A stretch of DNA of 64,000 bases from Peribacillus simplex (lineage in GTDB: Bacteria; Bacillota; Bacilli; Bacillales; DSM-1321). Position numbers and translations under genes: made by a program. Shown piece by piece: positions 1-10,270 of this stretch. The notes under the pieces are model-generated. The model was not told where the DNA came from. It saw only the letters and a program-made list of their open reading frames with translations, and did no database searches. Each line of letters begins with the position of its first letter. Position 1 is the stretch's first letter. The stretch lies in NCBI RefSeq assembly GCF_001542915.1, contig NZ_LNNH01000029.1:1-64000 (forward strand), written 5' to 3'.

Positions 1-1
1 A

Positions 2-1013
2 GATACAGACCTGTTTGAACAGATTTTCTGTCGCATTTTAATGACAGCTGCTAATAAAAAGTTAATAAGTGTAGAACACGTTTTCGTGGATTCCACACAT
101 ATGAAAGCCAGTGCGAATAAACAGAAATTTGAAAAGAAAATCGTTCGTAAAGAAACACGAGCGTATCAAGGACGTCTTCAAGAAGAAATCAATCAAGATC
201 GTGAAAACCATGGAAAGAAGCCTTTTCCACCAGATAAATTTGATAAGGAAGAAACCAAAGCAATTAAAGAAAGTACTACGGATCCTGAGAGTGGCTACTA
301 TGTGAAAGATGAACGAACAAAACAGTTTGCCTATTCATTCCATGCGGCCGCAGACGGCAACGGTTTTGTATTGGGAACGATTGTAACACCTGGTAATACA
401 CATGACAGTCATATTTTGGAGCCACTTGTTGAGCAAGTGATTGAGAAAGTTGGAAAACCAGAAGCAGTTGCCGCAGATGCAGCTTATAAAACACCAGCGA
501 TTACAAGCTACCTATTTAACAAAGAAATCACACCTGCCTTTACCCTATACACGTCCTTGTACAAAAGAAGGATTCTTTCGCAAACGTGACTATGTTTACG
601 ATGAACACTTTGATTGTTACCTTTGCCCTTCGGGAGAAACTTTAAAGTACTCAACAACAAATAAAGAGGGCTATCGCGAGTACAAATCGCCCAAACAAAT
701 TTGTGCAACATGCTCATTTTTATCACGGTGTACGGAAAGCAAAGACCATCAAAAAGTAGTGACACGGCATATCTGGCAAGCATATGTGGAAGAAGCAGAT
801 CATCTGCGTCATCATCAAGAGGTAAAACCTATATATGCGAAACGCAAAGAAACGATTGAGCGTGTATTCGCAGATGCAAAAGAAAAGCATGGTATGCGTT
901 GGACTAATTTAAGGGGACTTAAAAAATTGTCGATGCAGGCAATGCTTACTTTCGCTGCCATGAATGTAAAGAAGATGGCCACTTGGACATGGCAAGGTCC
1001 TAAAACGGCTTAA
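2..1013 (+). pseudogene. IS1182-family transposase, frameshifted and cut by the window edge
   Basis: The frame is open from base 2, so the N-terminal part lies outside the window. Reading runs through VFVDSTHMKASANK (first catalytic Asp region) and AVAADAAYKT (second Asp), and then continues in another frame with a Cys-rich stretch (CYLCP, CATCSFLSRC) and ERVFADAKEKHGMRWT, which carries the likely catalytic Glu. The switch falls at 539-541: removing one T from that TTT run restores PALPYTRP and joins the two halves. This is typical of IS1182/IS1380-like DDE transposases with a zinc-ribbon-like insertion. I infer an inactive copy, or a sequencing error, because no slippery programmed-frameshift heptamer is evident. 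It sits just downstream of convergent yjbC. Confidence 0.88.
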
Positions 1014-1055
1014 CATAGTGGCTCGAAGAGCCCAAATCTCGTAACCTTTGGTCAA

Positions 1056-1088
1056 AATTTCAAAGGAATTTCAAAGGAATTTCAAAAG
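1056..1088. repeat. Three tandem 11-bp direct repeats at the IS right flank
   Basis: The unit AATTTCAAAGG occurs at 1056-1066 and 1067-1077, and a variant ending in AAG at 1078-1088. It lies between the transposase stop and the yjbC terminator, probably at or just outside the right end of the insertion sequence. The true IS end cannot be fixed because the left end is outside the window. Confidence 0.7.
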
Positions 1089-1115
1089 GGCCGGTGAATG
1101 ACCGGCCCTTGTTTT
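1086..1115. terminator. Bidirectional rho-independent terminator between transposase and yjbC
   Basis: A perfect 10-bp stem (AAGGGCCGGT / ACCGGCCCTT) with a 5-base loop is followed by GTTTTT on the plus strand. The minus strand also has a T-rich exit. It can serve yjbC, whose stop is at 1115-1117. Confidence 0.85.
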
Positions 1116-1696
1116 TATACTTCCATCTCTTTAAAAATATTCGTTTCCTGCTTGGCATTCAGGCTCAGGACGTCCTCGACATTTTGATAAGACTTGCCGT
1201 AAAGGTCGTCATCTTTGTAGGTATGGATTTCAGAATAAATTTCTTTCATGAAATCGAATACGTCTTCCTCTCCAACTGAGGGATCTGACGGCCAATATAG
1301 GATTTCCATCGGGGTATTCTCCATGGTGGCAAGCGATTTCCTGCTGTAGGTGATCGAGGAGGCATGTTCGAATCCTTCCCTTTTATAAAACCGCAGCCTT
1401 TTAAAGGAATCGTCATCATTTTCTTGGATTGGCTCGACTTCCAATAAAATCGTTTTTTCTTTCGCTTGCAGTTTTTGAATCAATTTCCTTCCCAATCCCT
1501 GCCCCCGTGAATTCTTGGATACAAATAGATAATCGATGAATATAAACTCTTCTCCTTCAACATATAATAAAACATGGTCAGGCCCTTCATCTTTTATATA
1601 TATTTCTTTCTTATCCTTCAATAGGACGTCTATATGCTCTTTGGACTTCATTTCCTCGATAGGGAAATATTGATTTAATTTTTCATACCAATTCAT
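1115..1696 (-). CDS. yjbC: GNAT-family acetyltransferase YjbC
   Basis: Predicted N-acetyltransferase of 193 residues, the usual length for Bacillus YjbC (about 192). The acetyl-CoA loop RGQGLG is at residues 64-69, after a beta strand with FIFIDYLFVS, and FYKREGF (the GNAT motif B region) follows near 106. The start is supported by AAGGAG about 8 bases upstream. The substrate is unknown. In B. subtilis the gene lies next to spx, a thiol-stress regulator, but that neighbour is not in this window; here the transposase lies downstream. It ends in a bidirectional terminator. Confidence 0.9.
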   Translation of the reverse strand: MNWYEKLNQYFPIEEMKSKEHIDVLLKDKKEIYIKDEGPDHVLLYVEGEEFIFIDYLFVSKNSRGQGLGRKLIQKLQAKEKTILLEVEPIQENDDDSFKRLRFYKREGFEHASSITYSRKSLATMENTPMEILYWPSDPSVGEEDVFDFMKEIYSEIHTYKDDDLYGKSYQNVEDVLSLNAKQETNIFKEMEV

Positions 1697-1792
1697 GATT
1701 CCATCTCCTTTTCACTTGTTTTTACTTTCAATGCTTTCTCTTATCCACTACAATAGAATCAATAACAACTTGAAAATATTAGGAGGGATGTA

Positions 1793-1981
1793 ATGATCAG
1801 TTACTTTACGGACTTTATTTTGGTCGCCGCCTGCGTTATTGGCATTACGGCAGTGAATGGCGTTGTGACGAATGCTGTCGGCGAAAAATGGTTTGGCGGG
1901 AAACGTCACTCTCATATTTTCGATCAATCGAAACGAATTCAGTCAGGGTGGAATAAAGTTGGCGGGAATAAAAAGCGGTAA
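1793..1981 (+). CDS. Small membrane protein of unknown function
   Basis: A 62-residue product with one N-terminal hydrophobic segment (about residues 5-28, rich in I, L, V and A) followed by a basic, Gly-rich tail ending in GGNKKR. A strong ribosome site, TTAGGAGGG, lies 5-6 bases before the ATG, which supports translation. I do not recognise a family. It stands alone between divergent yjbC and the convergent glycoside-hydrolase-like gene, and ends at a hairpin terminator. It could be a small membrane-anchored, basic-tailed protein. Confidence 0.65.
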   Translation: MISYFTDFILVAACVIGITAVNGVVTNAVGEKWFGGKRHSHIFDQSKRIQSGWNKVGGNKKR

Positions 1982-1990
1982 TCCAGAGAG

Positions 1991-2036
1991 AAAAAGGGAT
2001 GACCGAAATGCTTTCCTTCCGGTCATCCAATTTTCA
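1991..2036. terminator. Bidirectional terminator hairpin
   Basis: A 9-bp stem GGATGACCG / CGGTCATCC (1997-2005 and 2020-2028) has A-rich sequence on the left and AATTTT on the right. It separates two convergent genes. Confidence 0.8.
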
Positions 2037-3212
2037 TGGGGTATAGTCGACTCCCTTTGTATAGCGATTTGCTGCATTCCACAATAGATATTCATTAATA
2101 CCGTTATCGTTCAATGCTTTTATTTGGGCCTCGACTTCTTCCTTGCCATACTTTTGATAATTTCCTTCTCCTAAATAGGAAGCGGTGAAATCTTGAAGCC
2201 ACGGCCTTGAAGTAGGTGGGGTTTTCAATTCCTTCAGCTTCCCTTTCTCCAATTTCGCATATTCCGTAACGAGGTCATAAGGCTCCAGGTCAGGTTTATC
2301 TATGCCAAAATAAGATGTCCAATGACTTGGATAGATCATTGAGGAAATGACATCGACATTCTCGGAGATTTTCGTGAAGTTTTGGCCGATACCTGGTGCT
2401 TCAGGCAGGGTAGCGGTATATCCGAAAATATCCACCGATACCTTCACTCCATATGGCTCCAAACGCTTCTTCGCATAACTTACGAAATCCGTCACGGCCT
2501 GAACACGTTTAGCTGTATGATTCACTTTCGCCTCATCATATTCACCCATATCATACTTCAAGTCGTCTTCCTTATTCTCGAACCCTTCAGGAAACCGGAC
2601 ATAATCGAATTGGATTTCCTTGAAGCCTATCTTTGCCGCTTCAATGGCAATGCCGACATTATAATCCCATACCTCTTTTAGGAAAGGATTAACGAAGGCC
2701 TCGCCCCGGCCATTCTTCCATACCTCTTCACCATCTTGAAAGGACCATTCGGGCTTCTCTTTAGCCAAAAGGGAATCCTTGAAGACAACGACCCTGGCAA
2801 TCGGATATATTTTTTTATCCTCAAATTTCTTCAGCATTGCCTTTGGATCTTTTATGTAGTCTTTACCAATTCCAGCATATGGAGAATCGGAATCTTTGGC
2901 TTTATACGTAATGTTACCCCAGTCATCCTTAATATCAACGACCATCGCATTCAAATCGGTTTCATCTACATATTTAATAAGTTCGTTCAGTTTACTGCCG
3001 CCCGCTGCCGGTCCGGTGACATATATTCCTCGCACTGCATCCGGATAATCGAATTTCAAACCCGAATCAAAAACAAAACGAGGTGCATTCACAGGCAATT
3101 CTTTCGTTTCTAATGCCACCTGCCTCGTTTCATTCACGCTTTGTGCATGGACAGGCTGTTGAACCAGGAAAAGGCAAACACCTGTCATCAACCATTTACT
3201 CATTGTTTTCAT
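2034..3212 (-). CDS. Secreted putative glycoside hydrolase (DUF4015-type)
   Basis: A 392-residue protein with a signal peptide (about residues 1-23, ending VHA before QSV). The body matches the putative glycoside hydrolase family found in firmicutes: RGIYVTG near the start, VVDIKDDWGNITY, EIQFDYVRFPEG, and SVDIFGYTA, all typical of a TIM-barrel polysaccharide-acting domain. I chose the ATG at 3210-3212 because GGAGGAT sits just before it. The in-frame ATG at 3203 has better spacing (about 11 bases) and is an alternative; an upstream ATG at 3281 lacks such a site. The substrate is unknown. It appears monocistronic. Confidence 0.85.
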   Translation of the reverse strand: MKTMSKWLMTGVCLFLVQQPVHAQSVNETRQVALETKELPVNAPRFVFDSGLKFDYPDAVRGIYVTGPAAGGSKLNELIKYVDETDLNAMVVDIKDDWGNITYKAKDSDSPYAGIGKDYIKDPKAMLKKFEDKKIYPIARVVVFKDSLLAKEKPEWSFQDGEEVWKNGRGEAFVNPFLKEVWDYNVGIAIEAAKIGFKEIQFDYVRFPEGFENKEDDLKYDMGEYDEAKVNHTAKRVQAVTDFVSYAKKRLEPYGVKVSVDIFGYTATLPEAPGIGQNFTKISENVDVISSMIYPSHWTSYFGIDKPDLEPYDLVTEYAKLEKGKLKELKTPPTSRPWLQDFTASYLGEGNYQKYGKEEVEAQIKALNDNGINEYLLWNAANRYTKGVDYTP

Positions 3213-4770
<1,558 letters not shown>

Positions 4771-4807
4771 AAAAACAAGACGATCGTCCCTGTCTGTAGA
4801 CAAAAAG

Positions 4808-4839
4808 GTTTCGGAATGATATCATTCCGAAACTTTTTT
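4808..4839 (+). terminator. trpS terminator
   Basis: A perfect 26-base palindrome (arms 4808-4820 and 4821-4833, GTTTCGGAATGAT and its complement) followed by a run of six T. Confidence 0.9.
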
Positions 4840-5097
4840 GTTTTTATTAGAGAGGGTTGGTCATACACATGGTGATACTTTCGAAGAATCCTTCATTTGT
4901 TCAAAGTGGTGTATGGGGGGGCTGATCCAGCTTGAATGGAAAGGCAACAACTTTGGAATTCCAGGATTCCCAGGCACCTGTTCAACTAAAAAGAGATGCT
5001 CATCATGTGTAATTCTAGATGTTACTAACTACACTAACCCGTTGCTGTTTAGTAACGCATATAATCAAAAAGCGCATGCCTCCTGCCTAGAAATGCG

Positions 5098-5225
5098 GGT
5101 CTACGTGGGACCCCGCAGGCAATAAAATTGAAGTGCACCCCCATTGTTGGACACATATCTAACAATGGGGGTGTACGTCAAAAGCCGCGGGGGCTCACGG
5201 ACCGCCCACGGAAAGCGAGCAACTG
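5098..5225 (-). repeat. Dispersed intergenic repeat, copy A, interrupted
   Basis: Read on the minus strand this starts with GCTCGCTTTCCGTGGGCGGT, continues through CCGTGAGCC, is broken by a palindrome at about 5131-5176, and resumes as GCCTGCGGGGTCCCACG. The same words appear in two other intergenic places in the window (15410-15487 and 53160-53203). This looks like a widespread Bacillaceae intergenic repeat; the identification is from memory. Confidence 0.6.
5131..5176. repeat. Palindrome of two facing IS-like ends
   Basis: Two near-identical arms, GTGCACCCCCATTGTTGGA and TCTAACAATGGGGGTGTAC, face each other across about 6 bases (CACATA). Each arm resembles the terminal inverted repeat of IS3/IS150-type elements (C-run then GTTGGAC). 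It has no internal coding sequence and splits the repeat around it. Confidence 0.55.
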
Positions 5226-5304
5226 CAGTGCCATGAAATGCTCATTGTACAAATCACTAAAATTGTAGGCAATGACAATACTAGCTTAGTGTTCACTCAA
5301 AGTG

Positions 5305-5339
5305 CAATAAAAAAAAGACGATCCGCACCGGATCGTCTT
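5305..5339 (-). terminator. yjbA terminator
   Basis: Stem AAGACGATCCG / CGGATCGTCTT around a short loop (5315-5339), followed on the minus strand by eight T. Confidence 0.9.
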
Positions 5340-5351
5340 CTTGAAGTATTT

Positions 5352-6110
5352 CTATAAAATCGATGGGCTATCGCCAGCCTCGACTTGCCAAAGCTTTTCA
5401 AAAAAAGGCTGCCCCTTCACCAAGTTCTCGCAAAGTTGAAGGTGCTTATCCGACCAGCCCTCCTTCATTTCTTCATATAACTCAAGCCACGCTAGTTGAA
5501 ACTCCATCTCTTGAATGCTCTCATATTTTTCAGGAGCCCATTCTGTATACCAATAACGAATTTCAGCGGTGTTTTTCGCCGTAAATAATTGATCCATCGC
5601 CATGAAAAGTAATTGTTTCAGCTGTCTTTCCTTTCTAGTCAAACCATTCATGAATAAAGGTGACGGCGATAAAATGTGATATTCTTTTTCAGATGTAGGT
5701 TTTTCAGTAAATGTGTAATCCAGGACATCATGATTTTCTATCATGTCATAAACAATTTGTTCCTGGCGGGGAATAATTCTGCTTTTCCTGATCGGAATAT
5801 GATAACCTATCGTATCAACAGCTAGAATCCCATTTCCATCAGTTACGATAAAACAATAGTCAAGCTGAATTCGTTCATGATTTTTTCTTGCATATGCTTT
5901 TTGATACACATCATTCAGCAACGGCTTAGGCAATTCTGACAAGTCATTTTCTATGTAGTCGAACAATGTTGCCGACACTTTCAACAAAGGAACTTGATCT
6001 AACAGTTCAATCCCATCATCCTTCCTCCATTCGTGAAAATGGCAAATGTTATAGCCGTTTTCTTCTCCTTCAAACCAGTTAACCCATACATCATGAAGAT
6101 ATAGCATCAT
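5352..6110 (-). CDS. yjbA: Conserved protein YjbA (UPF0736)
   Basis: A 252-residue cytoplasmic protein of unknown function found throughout Bacillus. I recognise the family from [18 protein letters not shown] at the N-terminus, [14 protein letters not shown] near the middle and [16 protein letters not shown]. No catalytic motif or membrane segment is visible. The first two codons are both ATG, and GAGGG lies 4-7 bases upstream, so the start could be either. It is a single-gene unit, downstream of yjaZ with about 110 bases between. Confidence 0.93.
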   Translation of the reverse strand: MMLYLHDVWVNWFEGEENGYNICHFHEWRKDDGIELLDQVPLLKVSATLFDYIENDLSELPKPLLNDVYQKAYARKNHERIQLDYCFIVTDGNGILAVDTIGYHIPIRKSRIIPRQEQIVYDMIENHDVLDYTFTEKPTSEKEYHILSPSPLFMNGLTRKERQLKQLLFMAMDQLFTAKNTAEIRYWYTEWAPEKYESIQEMEFQLAWLELYEEMKEGWSDKHLQLCENLVKGQPFFEKLWQVEAGDSPSIL

Positions 6111-6198
6111 TCATCCCTCACTTAAACAAATTTCTGTTTGTCACTCAGTATAGGCAGGAATCATACAATTTATTCCTATTCCAAAAAAACAGCTTAAA

Positions 6199-6230
6199 GA
6201 AAAAAGAACGGATAGATTCGTTCTTTATAA
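6199..6230 (-). terminator. yjaZ terminator overlapping the stop codon
   Basis: AAAGAACG / CGTTCTTT with an 8-base loop (6203-6226), then a T-rich tract on the minus strand. The yjaZ stop codon at 6225-6227 lies in the first stem arm. Confidence 0.7.
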
Positions 6231-6983
6231 GAATTCTTCAGATTGAACGATGAATGATTTTTTCACAGAACGTTTTTCGGATTTCCCCACTAAATAAAAG
6301 CCGCTGCAGTATCCTAGCATATGCGGGTATTCTTTTTGGCCAAGCAGAAGGACATCATGCAGGGGGTCCGTGCGCTTTATCGTGTGTTTCCCTTCCAGAT
6401 GCTTGCTCCAAAACCCTTGCAGTTTATCTTCCTGATATAACTTGGTCCATCTAGCTAAATACTTTGCACCCAAATATCTCTCGACTGTTCGTTCAGCGAG
6501 CCCTTCCATGATCATCGTGTCCAGAAGCGTAAATTCTTTCTGTTCCTTCTCTAAATGATGCAATCGGCAGATATGATGATATTCATGAATCAGCACAGCC
6601 TCCATTTCCTTGTCTTCTATATCTAGGTCATAAAAAAGAAACAATTTATCTTCAAATGCCAACCCTGATTTCGTTTCATTCTTTTTCTTCCACATCCCGG
6701 AAGACATCAGCGGAAAAATATATATGGGCACATCTGGCCCTCCCCACATCTTCTTATAAGTTGTAAATAGATTTTGAGTTTTTTTCCACGAATCATTATC
6801 TTGTAAAAATTCCAAGGTCGCTTTAGTCCTTTGATTTGGAGAATACATGCCGTGCTTCAATAAGTGCTGATAAATCACCTCTCCATCAATCGAATTGCGG
6901 AACGTACTTTTAAGTCTTTCCATTATCTGTATCGGGCGGTTGAAATCCTTCTTCAGCCATTCATCTGTTGAAATAACTCCCAT
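6225..6983 (-). CDS. yjaZ: YjaZ-type DUF2268 putative Zn-dependent protease
   Basis: A 252-residue protein with a zincin motif HEYHH at residues 133-137 and a possible third ligand region IMEGLAER from about 158. This is the DUF2268 (predicted zinc protease) family; in Bacillus the gene lies next to fabF, as here. No signal peptide is visible. The ATG is preceded by GGAGGGC at about 8 bases. The substrate is unknown. The gene is in the same orientation as fabF but separated by a terminator. Confidence 0.88.
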   Translation of the reverse strand: MGVISTDEWLKKDFNRPIQIMERLKSTFRNSIDGEVIYQHLLKHGMYSPNQRTKATLEFLQDNDSWKKTQNLFTTYKKMWGGPDVPIYIFPLMSSGMWKKKNETKSGLAFEDKLFLFYDLDIEDKEMEAVLIHEYHHICRLHHLEKEQKEFTLLDTMIMEGLAERTVERYLGAKYLARWTKLYQEDKLQGFWSKHLEGKHTIKRTDPLHDVLLLGQKEYPHMLGYCSGFYLVGKSEKRSVKKSFIVQSEEFL

Positions 6984-7060
6984 TTTCCTGCCCTCCGCTT
7001 TTTTGACTATCTTATGATTTCAAAAAGCGGTTGACACCCCTTCGCATTTACGACTGTACA

Positions 7061-7092
7061 AAAAAAGAGCAGATCTAAAAAGATCCGCTCCA
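7061..7092 (-). terminator. fabH-fabF terminator
   Basis: Imperfect stem GAGCAGATCT / AGATCCGCTC (7067-7076, 7081-7090) followed on the minus strand by seven T. Confidence 0.8.
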
Positions 7093-7098
7093 CTTCAA

Positions 7099-8337
7099 TT
7101 ATTGATATTTCTTAAAAAGAATCGTGGCGTTATGTCCACCAAATCCAAGGGAATTACTGATTGCAGCATTAATTTCGCCTTTTCTTGCTTCATTCGGAAT
7201 ATAGTCCAAATCACATTCAGGGTCTGGCGTTACTATGTTGATGGTTGGCGGCAGAATGCTATCCCTGATCGCTTGAATCGTGAATATTGCCTCCACTCCA
7301 CCTGCTGCCCCTAACATATGGCCCGTCATGGACTTTGTTGAGCTGATCGCAAGTTTATATGCATGATCGCCAAAGACTTCCTTGACTGCCATCGTTTCAT
7401 ATTTATCATTATACGGTGTACTCGTTCCATGGGCATTTACGTATTGGATGTCTTCCGGGTTCAAACCTGCATCATCAATCGCAATTTTCATCGCTCTTGC
7501 CCCGCCTTCTCCACCAGGTGCCGGAGCCGTAATATGGAAGGCATCCCCAGTGGAACCATAGCCCGCTATCTCGGCATAAATCTTCGCCCCTCTGTTCAAG
7601 GCATGTTCCAAATCTTCCAGAACGATAATGCCTGCTCCTTCACCGATTACGAATCCATCACGATTCGCATCGAATGGACGGCTAGCCGTTTGCGGATCAG
7701 GATTGGTCGATAACGCTGTGTTTGCACAGAAGCCTGCAACCGACATCTTCGTGATTGGCGCTTCCGCTCCACCTGTGATCATTGCATCGGCATCGCCCCG
7801 TTGGATGGCCTTAAATGCATCACCAATCGAGTTCGTTCCAGTTGCACAGGCTGTTACCGTACATGAATTGATTCCTTTTGCTCCAAGCAGGATAGATACC
7901 TGGCCAGCTGCCATATCCGGGATCATCATTGGTACGAAGAAGGGGCTGACACGCTTATATCCCCTGTTTATAAAGTTTTCATGCTGTGTTTCCAATGTCT
8001 CCAGTCCGCCGATGCCAGAACCGATCCATACCCCTATACGTGCAGCATTTTCATCGGTTATTTCCAGCTTACTATCATTATAAGCCATTACGGATGCGGC
8101 AATGGCATAGTGCGTGAACCGATCCATCTTGCGCGCTTCTTTACGGTTAATATAAGTTTCGATATCAAAGTCCTTGATTTCCGCTGCCACTTTAACGGGG
8201 AAATCATCAGCGTTCAAGCGTGTTAATGGCCCTACACCCGATTTTCCCTCGATTATATTCTTCCAGCCTGTTTCTGCATCATTACCAACTGGAGAAATGG
8301 CTCCAATACCTGTTACTACTACACGACGATTCGTCAT
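7099..8337 (-). CDS. fabF: Beta-ketoacyl-ACP synthase II
   Basis: Elongates acyl-ACP with malonyl-ACP in type II fatty acid synthesis. 412 residues, the usual length. The active-site Cys is at 164 ([11 protein letters not shown]), with the two catalytic His in [11 protein letters not shown] and GHMLGAAG in the C-terminal half, giving the Cys-His-His triad. The ATG has GGAAGGAG a short way upstream. It lies 49 bases downstream of fabH on the same strand with no terminator between, so both are probably one transcript under the FapR operator. Confidence 0.98.
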   Translation of the reverse strand: MTNRRVVVTGIGAISPVGNDAETGWKNIIEGKSGVGPLTRLNADDFPVKVAAEIKDFDIETYINRKEARKMDRFTHYAIAASVMAYNDSKLEITDENAARIGVWIGSGIGGLETLETQHENFINRGYKRVSPFFVPMMIPDMAAGQVSILLGAKGINSCTVTACATGTNSIGDAFKAIQRGDADAMITGGAEAPITKMSVAGFCANTALSTNPDPQTASRPFDANRDGFVIGEGAGIIVLEDLEHALNRGAKIYAEIAGYGSTGDAFHITAPAPGGEGGARAMKIAIDDAGLNPEDIQYVNAHGTSTPYNDKYETMAVKEVFGDHAYKLAISSTKSMTGHMLGAAGGVEAIFTIQAIRDSILPPTINIVTPDPECDLDYIPNEARKGEINAAISNSLGFGGHNATILFKKYQ

Positions 8338-8386
8338 TCGAAATGGCTCCTTCCAATATTAAAAAGTTCGTACGTTTATTTGTCTT

Positions 8387-9322
8387 TTATTTCCCCCATC
8401 TAAGGGCGATCGCTCCCCAAGTTAGGCCTCCGCCAAAACCGACCATGATGATCAGGTCATTGTCCTTGATCCTTCCCGCTTCCATTTCTTCCACAAGGGC
8501 AATCGGAATGGACGCTGAAGAGGTATTTCCATATTTATGAACCGTTTTTGTCATTTTTTCAACCGGGAGTCCAAGGCGTTCCCTTGAAGCTTCCATAATG
8601 CGGATGTTCGCTTGATGAGGGACAAGTAAATCTACATCCTCTTTTGTCAATCCCGCTTTATCCAGTACGTTCAGGCTGGATTCCCCCATTTGGCGCACAG
8701 CGAATTTAAACACTTCACGGCCATTCATGCTGAGGAATTCTCCTTCCTGCATTAAGTACTTCCCGCCAGATCCATCTGCCCCTAATTCGAAGGAAAGGAT
8801 TCCTTTTCCTTCTGACACAGGTCCAACTACAGCTGCACCTGCACCATCACCAAAGAGAACGGCCGTATTGCGGTCTTCCCAATTAGTTATTTTCGAAAGT
8901 TTCTCGACTCCTACGATCAGCACATGCTTGTATGCACCCGTTTGAATGAATTGCTGTGCCATAATCATTCCATACATAAAGCCCGCACATGCAGCACTTA
9001 CATCCATGGCAGCTGCCTTTTTCGCTCCTAATTTCTCTTGGATCATGCAAGCAACAGTAGGGAACGATTGATCCGGCGTCACTGTAGCTACAAGAATCAA
9101 ATCTATGTCTTCAGCTGAAATTTCCGCATTTTCCAATGCAGCTTTTGCCGCTTCATAAGCCATATCAGAAGTATTTATATCATCATTGGCAATTCTTCTT
9201 TCCTCGATACCCGTCCTTGTCCGGATCCACTCGTCAGAAGTGTCCATCATTTTCTCTAAATCCGCATTTGTTAAGATTTTTTCGGGTAAGTAGCGGCCAA
9301 GCCCTAATATTCCAGCGTTCAT
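8387..9322 (-). CDS. fabH: Beta-ketoacyl-ACP synthase III
   Basis: Starts fatty acid synthesis by condensing an acyl-CoA (branched in Bacillus) with malonyl-ACP. 311 residues. The catalytic triad is visible: Cys112 in AACAGFMYG, His in VPHQANIRI near 237, and Asn in [11 protein letters not shown] near 267. It corresponds by position to B. subtilis fabHA; no second copy is in the window. AAGGGGAT precedes the ATG. The upstream region carries a FapR operator at the promoter. Confidence 0.98.
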   Translation of the reverse strand: MNAGILGLGRYLPEKILTNADLEKMMDTSDEWIRTRTGIEERRIANDDINTSDMAYEAAKAALENAEISAEDIDLILVATVTPDQSFPTVACMIQEKLGAKKAAAMDVSAACAGFMYGMIMAQQFIQTGAYKHVLIVGVEKLSKITNWEDRNTAVLFGDGAGAAVVGPVSEGKGILSFELGADGSGGKYLMQEGEFLSMNGREVFKFAVRQMGESSLNVLDKAGLTKEDVDLLVPHQANIRIMEASRERLGLPVEKMTKTVHKYGNTSSASIPIALVEEMEAGRIKDNDLIIMVGFGGGLTWGAIALRWGK

Positions 9323-9364
9323 ATTGCCATCCCCTTATATTTAATGAGTTATTATAATCATCTA

Positions 9365-9409
9365 TTATTACCTGGTACTAATTTTATATAAAAAATCACT
9401 TCCTTGCAA
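9365..9409 (-). promoter_or_regulatory. fabH promoter with FapR operator
   Basis: On the minus strand TTGCAA (9404-9409), 17 bases, then TAAAAT (9381-9386) form a good vegetative promoter. The next 17 bases read TTAGTACCAGGTAATAA (9365-9381), close to the FapR consensus TTAGTACCTRNTACTAA. FapR represses lipid synthesis genes and is released by malonyl-CoA. The operator position over the start point fits repression. Confidence 0.85.
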
Positions 9410-9646
9410 GAGCTAACAGTTTGAAAGTATAAAAGAAACGGATTCCGAGTTCGGTTATGAGCCTATTCCAAGGCGATTTGGGGACATACATTAATAAGGG
9501 AAGGCTCATTTCGAAAAGATTGTTGTTTTTATACGAAACGATCTAAGGTTGATTGGAGGAGAAACCAACCACACCGCTTTACGGTGAAAAGCAACAAAGG
9601 ATGCGAAAACACCCTTAATAATTAATCTGGAAAGGGGGGAATGATT

Positions 9647-9886
9647 ATGGATATCTTCAACCGCAACAATCATAGGACCGAGGATGATCATTTTTCGAAT
9701 TTGATGTTCGGCAGCAGGAAAGCAGAACCGGAGAAAGATGAATTAAAAGAAGGTGAATCCAGTGTTGATTACCTGAAATTGATGCAAAGCGTCGAAACAT
9801 TGATGGGTTTATACGGGCAATACAAGCCAGCCATCGAGAAACTGAACCTGAGTCCAATGATCGACAAGTTCTTGAAAAAGGAATAA
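9647..9886 (+). CDS. Small conserved protein at the yjzB position
   Basis: A 79-residue hydrophilic protein, N-terminus MDIFNRNNHR, acidic middle and a helical C-terminal half (VDYLKLMQSVETLMGLYG) ending in PMIDKFLKKE. AAGGGGGG precedes two in-frame ATGs; the second (9647) has the better spacing of about 7 bases. The gene points away from fabH and converges on comZ, and matches the position and length of B. subtilis yjzB, though I cannot verify the similarity. Function unknown. Confidence 0.75.
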   Translation: MDIFNRNNHRTEDDHFSNLMFGSRKAEPEKDELKEGESSVDYLKLMQSVETLMGLYGQYKPAIEKLNLSPMIDKFLKKE

Positions 9887-9892
9887 AAAAAA

Positions 9893-9927
9893 GCAAGGCT
9901 GCCGGTAAATCCGGACAGCCTTCCTTT
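9893..9927. terminator. Bidirectional terminator between small gene and comZ
   Basis: AAGGCTGCCGG / CCGG-A-CAGCCTT stem with a TAAAT loop (9895-9922), with A-run on the left and TTCCTTTTAA on the right. Confidence 0.85.
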
Positions 9928-9930
9928 TAA

Positions 9931-10113
9931 TTAACGTTGGGCATCTTGCTTGCCAAGCTCATAGGCCTCTTGCATGACGCTTTTGAAAAGCTCCATGAAC
10001 GGCTCTGCCATCTCCATTGAGAAGGGAATCCCGCTCGCTTCAAGTTTCGCTTTAGCCTCAGGGAAGTACTTCATTGCTATCCCCATAAATTCAAGTGTTT
10101 TGTCTGAACTCAT
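9931..10113 (-). CDS. comZ: ComG operon repressor ComZ
   Basis: A 60-residue protein. ComZ in B. subtilis (63 residues) lowers comG operon expression. The body EFMGIAMKYFPEAKAKLEASG and the tail EAYELGKQDA match ComZ closely in pattern. I chose the ATG at 10111-10113 because AAGGAGG lies 8 bases upstream; the longer in-frame ATG at 10194 has only a cramped site. In B. subtilis comZ follows med, but here the upstream gene is yjaV and med is missing. Confidence 0.9.
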   Translation of the reverse strand: MSSDKTLEFMGIAMKYFPEAKAKLEASGIPFSMEMAEPFMELFKSVMQEAYELGKQDAQR

Positions 10114-10179
10114 TTCCGTTTCCTCCTTACTTTTAAAAAATTCATTGATCGTTGTGATGCCTAAAGAAAGCTCAATATT

Positions 10180-10208
10180 ATCATAATTCGCCATGTCCCT
10201 TTCGTAAA
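10180..10208 (-). promoter_or_regulatory. Candidate comZ promoter
   Basis: Minus-strand TTTACG (10203-10208), 17 bases, TATGAT (10180-10185), about 66 bases upstream of the comZ start. It lies after the yjaV terminator, so comZ may have its own transcript here. Confidence 0.45.
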
Positions 10209-10233
10209 GGGCGTAAATTAAATATCAAAAAAA

Positions 10234-10270
10234 ATAGAAGTTCATGGATAAGGTATCCATGAACTTCTAT
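10234..10270 (-). terminator. yjaU-yjaV terminator
   Basis: A perfect 17-bp stem (10234-10250 and 10254-10270) with a 3-base loop, then TTTTTTTT on the minus strand. Confidence 0.93.

Larger units (their letters stand above)
4846..5304. other. Gene-free stretch with repeat debris
   Basis: About 460 bases between trpS and yjbA terminators. The left half shows nothing I can name. The right half (about 5095-5235) carries a dispersed-repeat copy split by a palindrome of facing IS-like ends. A 95-codon plus-strand frame across the region starts within the trpS terminator and has no family features. Confidence 0.6.

Noticed and set aside
4838-5125. 95-codon plus-strand frame after trpS
   Set aside because: Begins inside the trpS terminator and crosses repeat debris; no family features.
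10114-10194. Extended comZ start with 27 extra codons
   Set aside because: The internal ATG has AAGGAGG with good spacing and gives the usual ComZ length; the longer start has a cramped site and overlaps the likely promoter.
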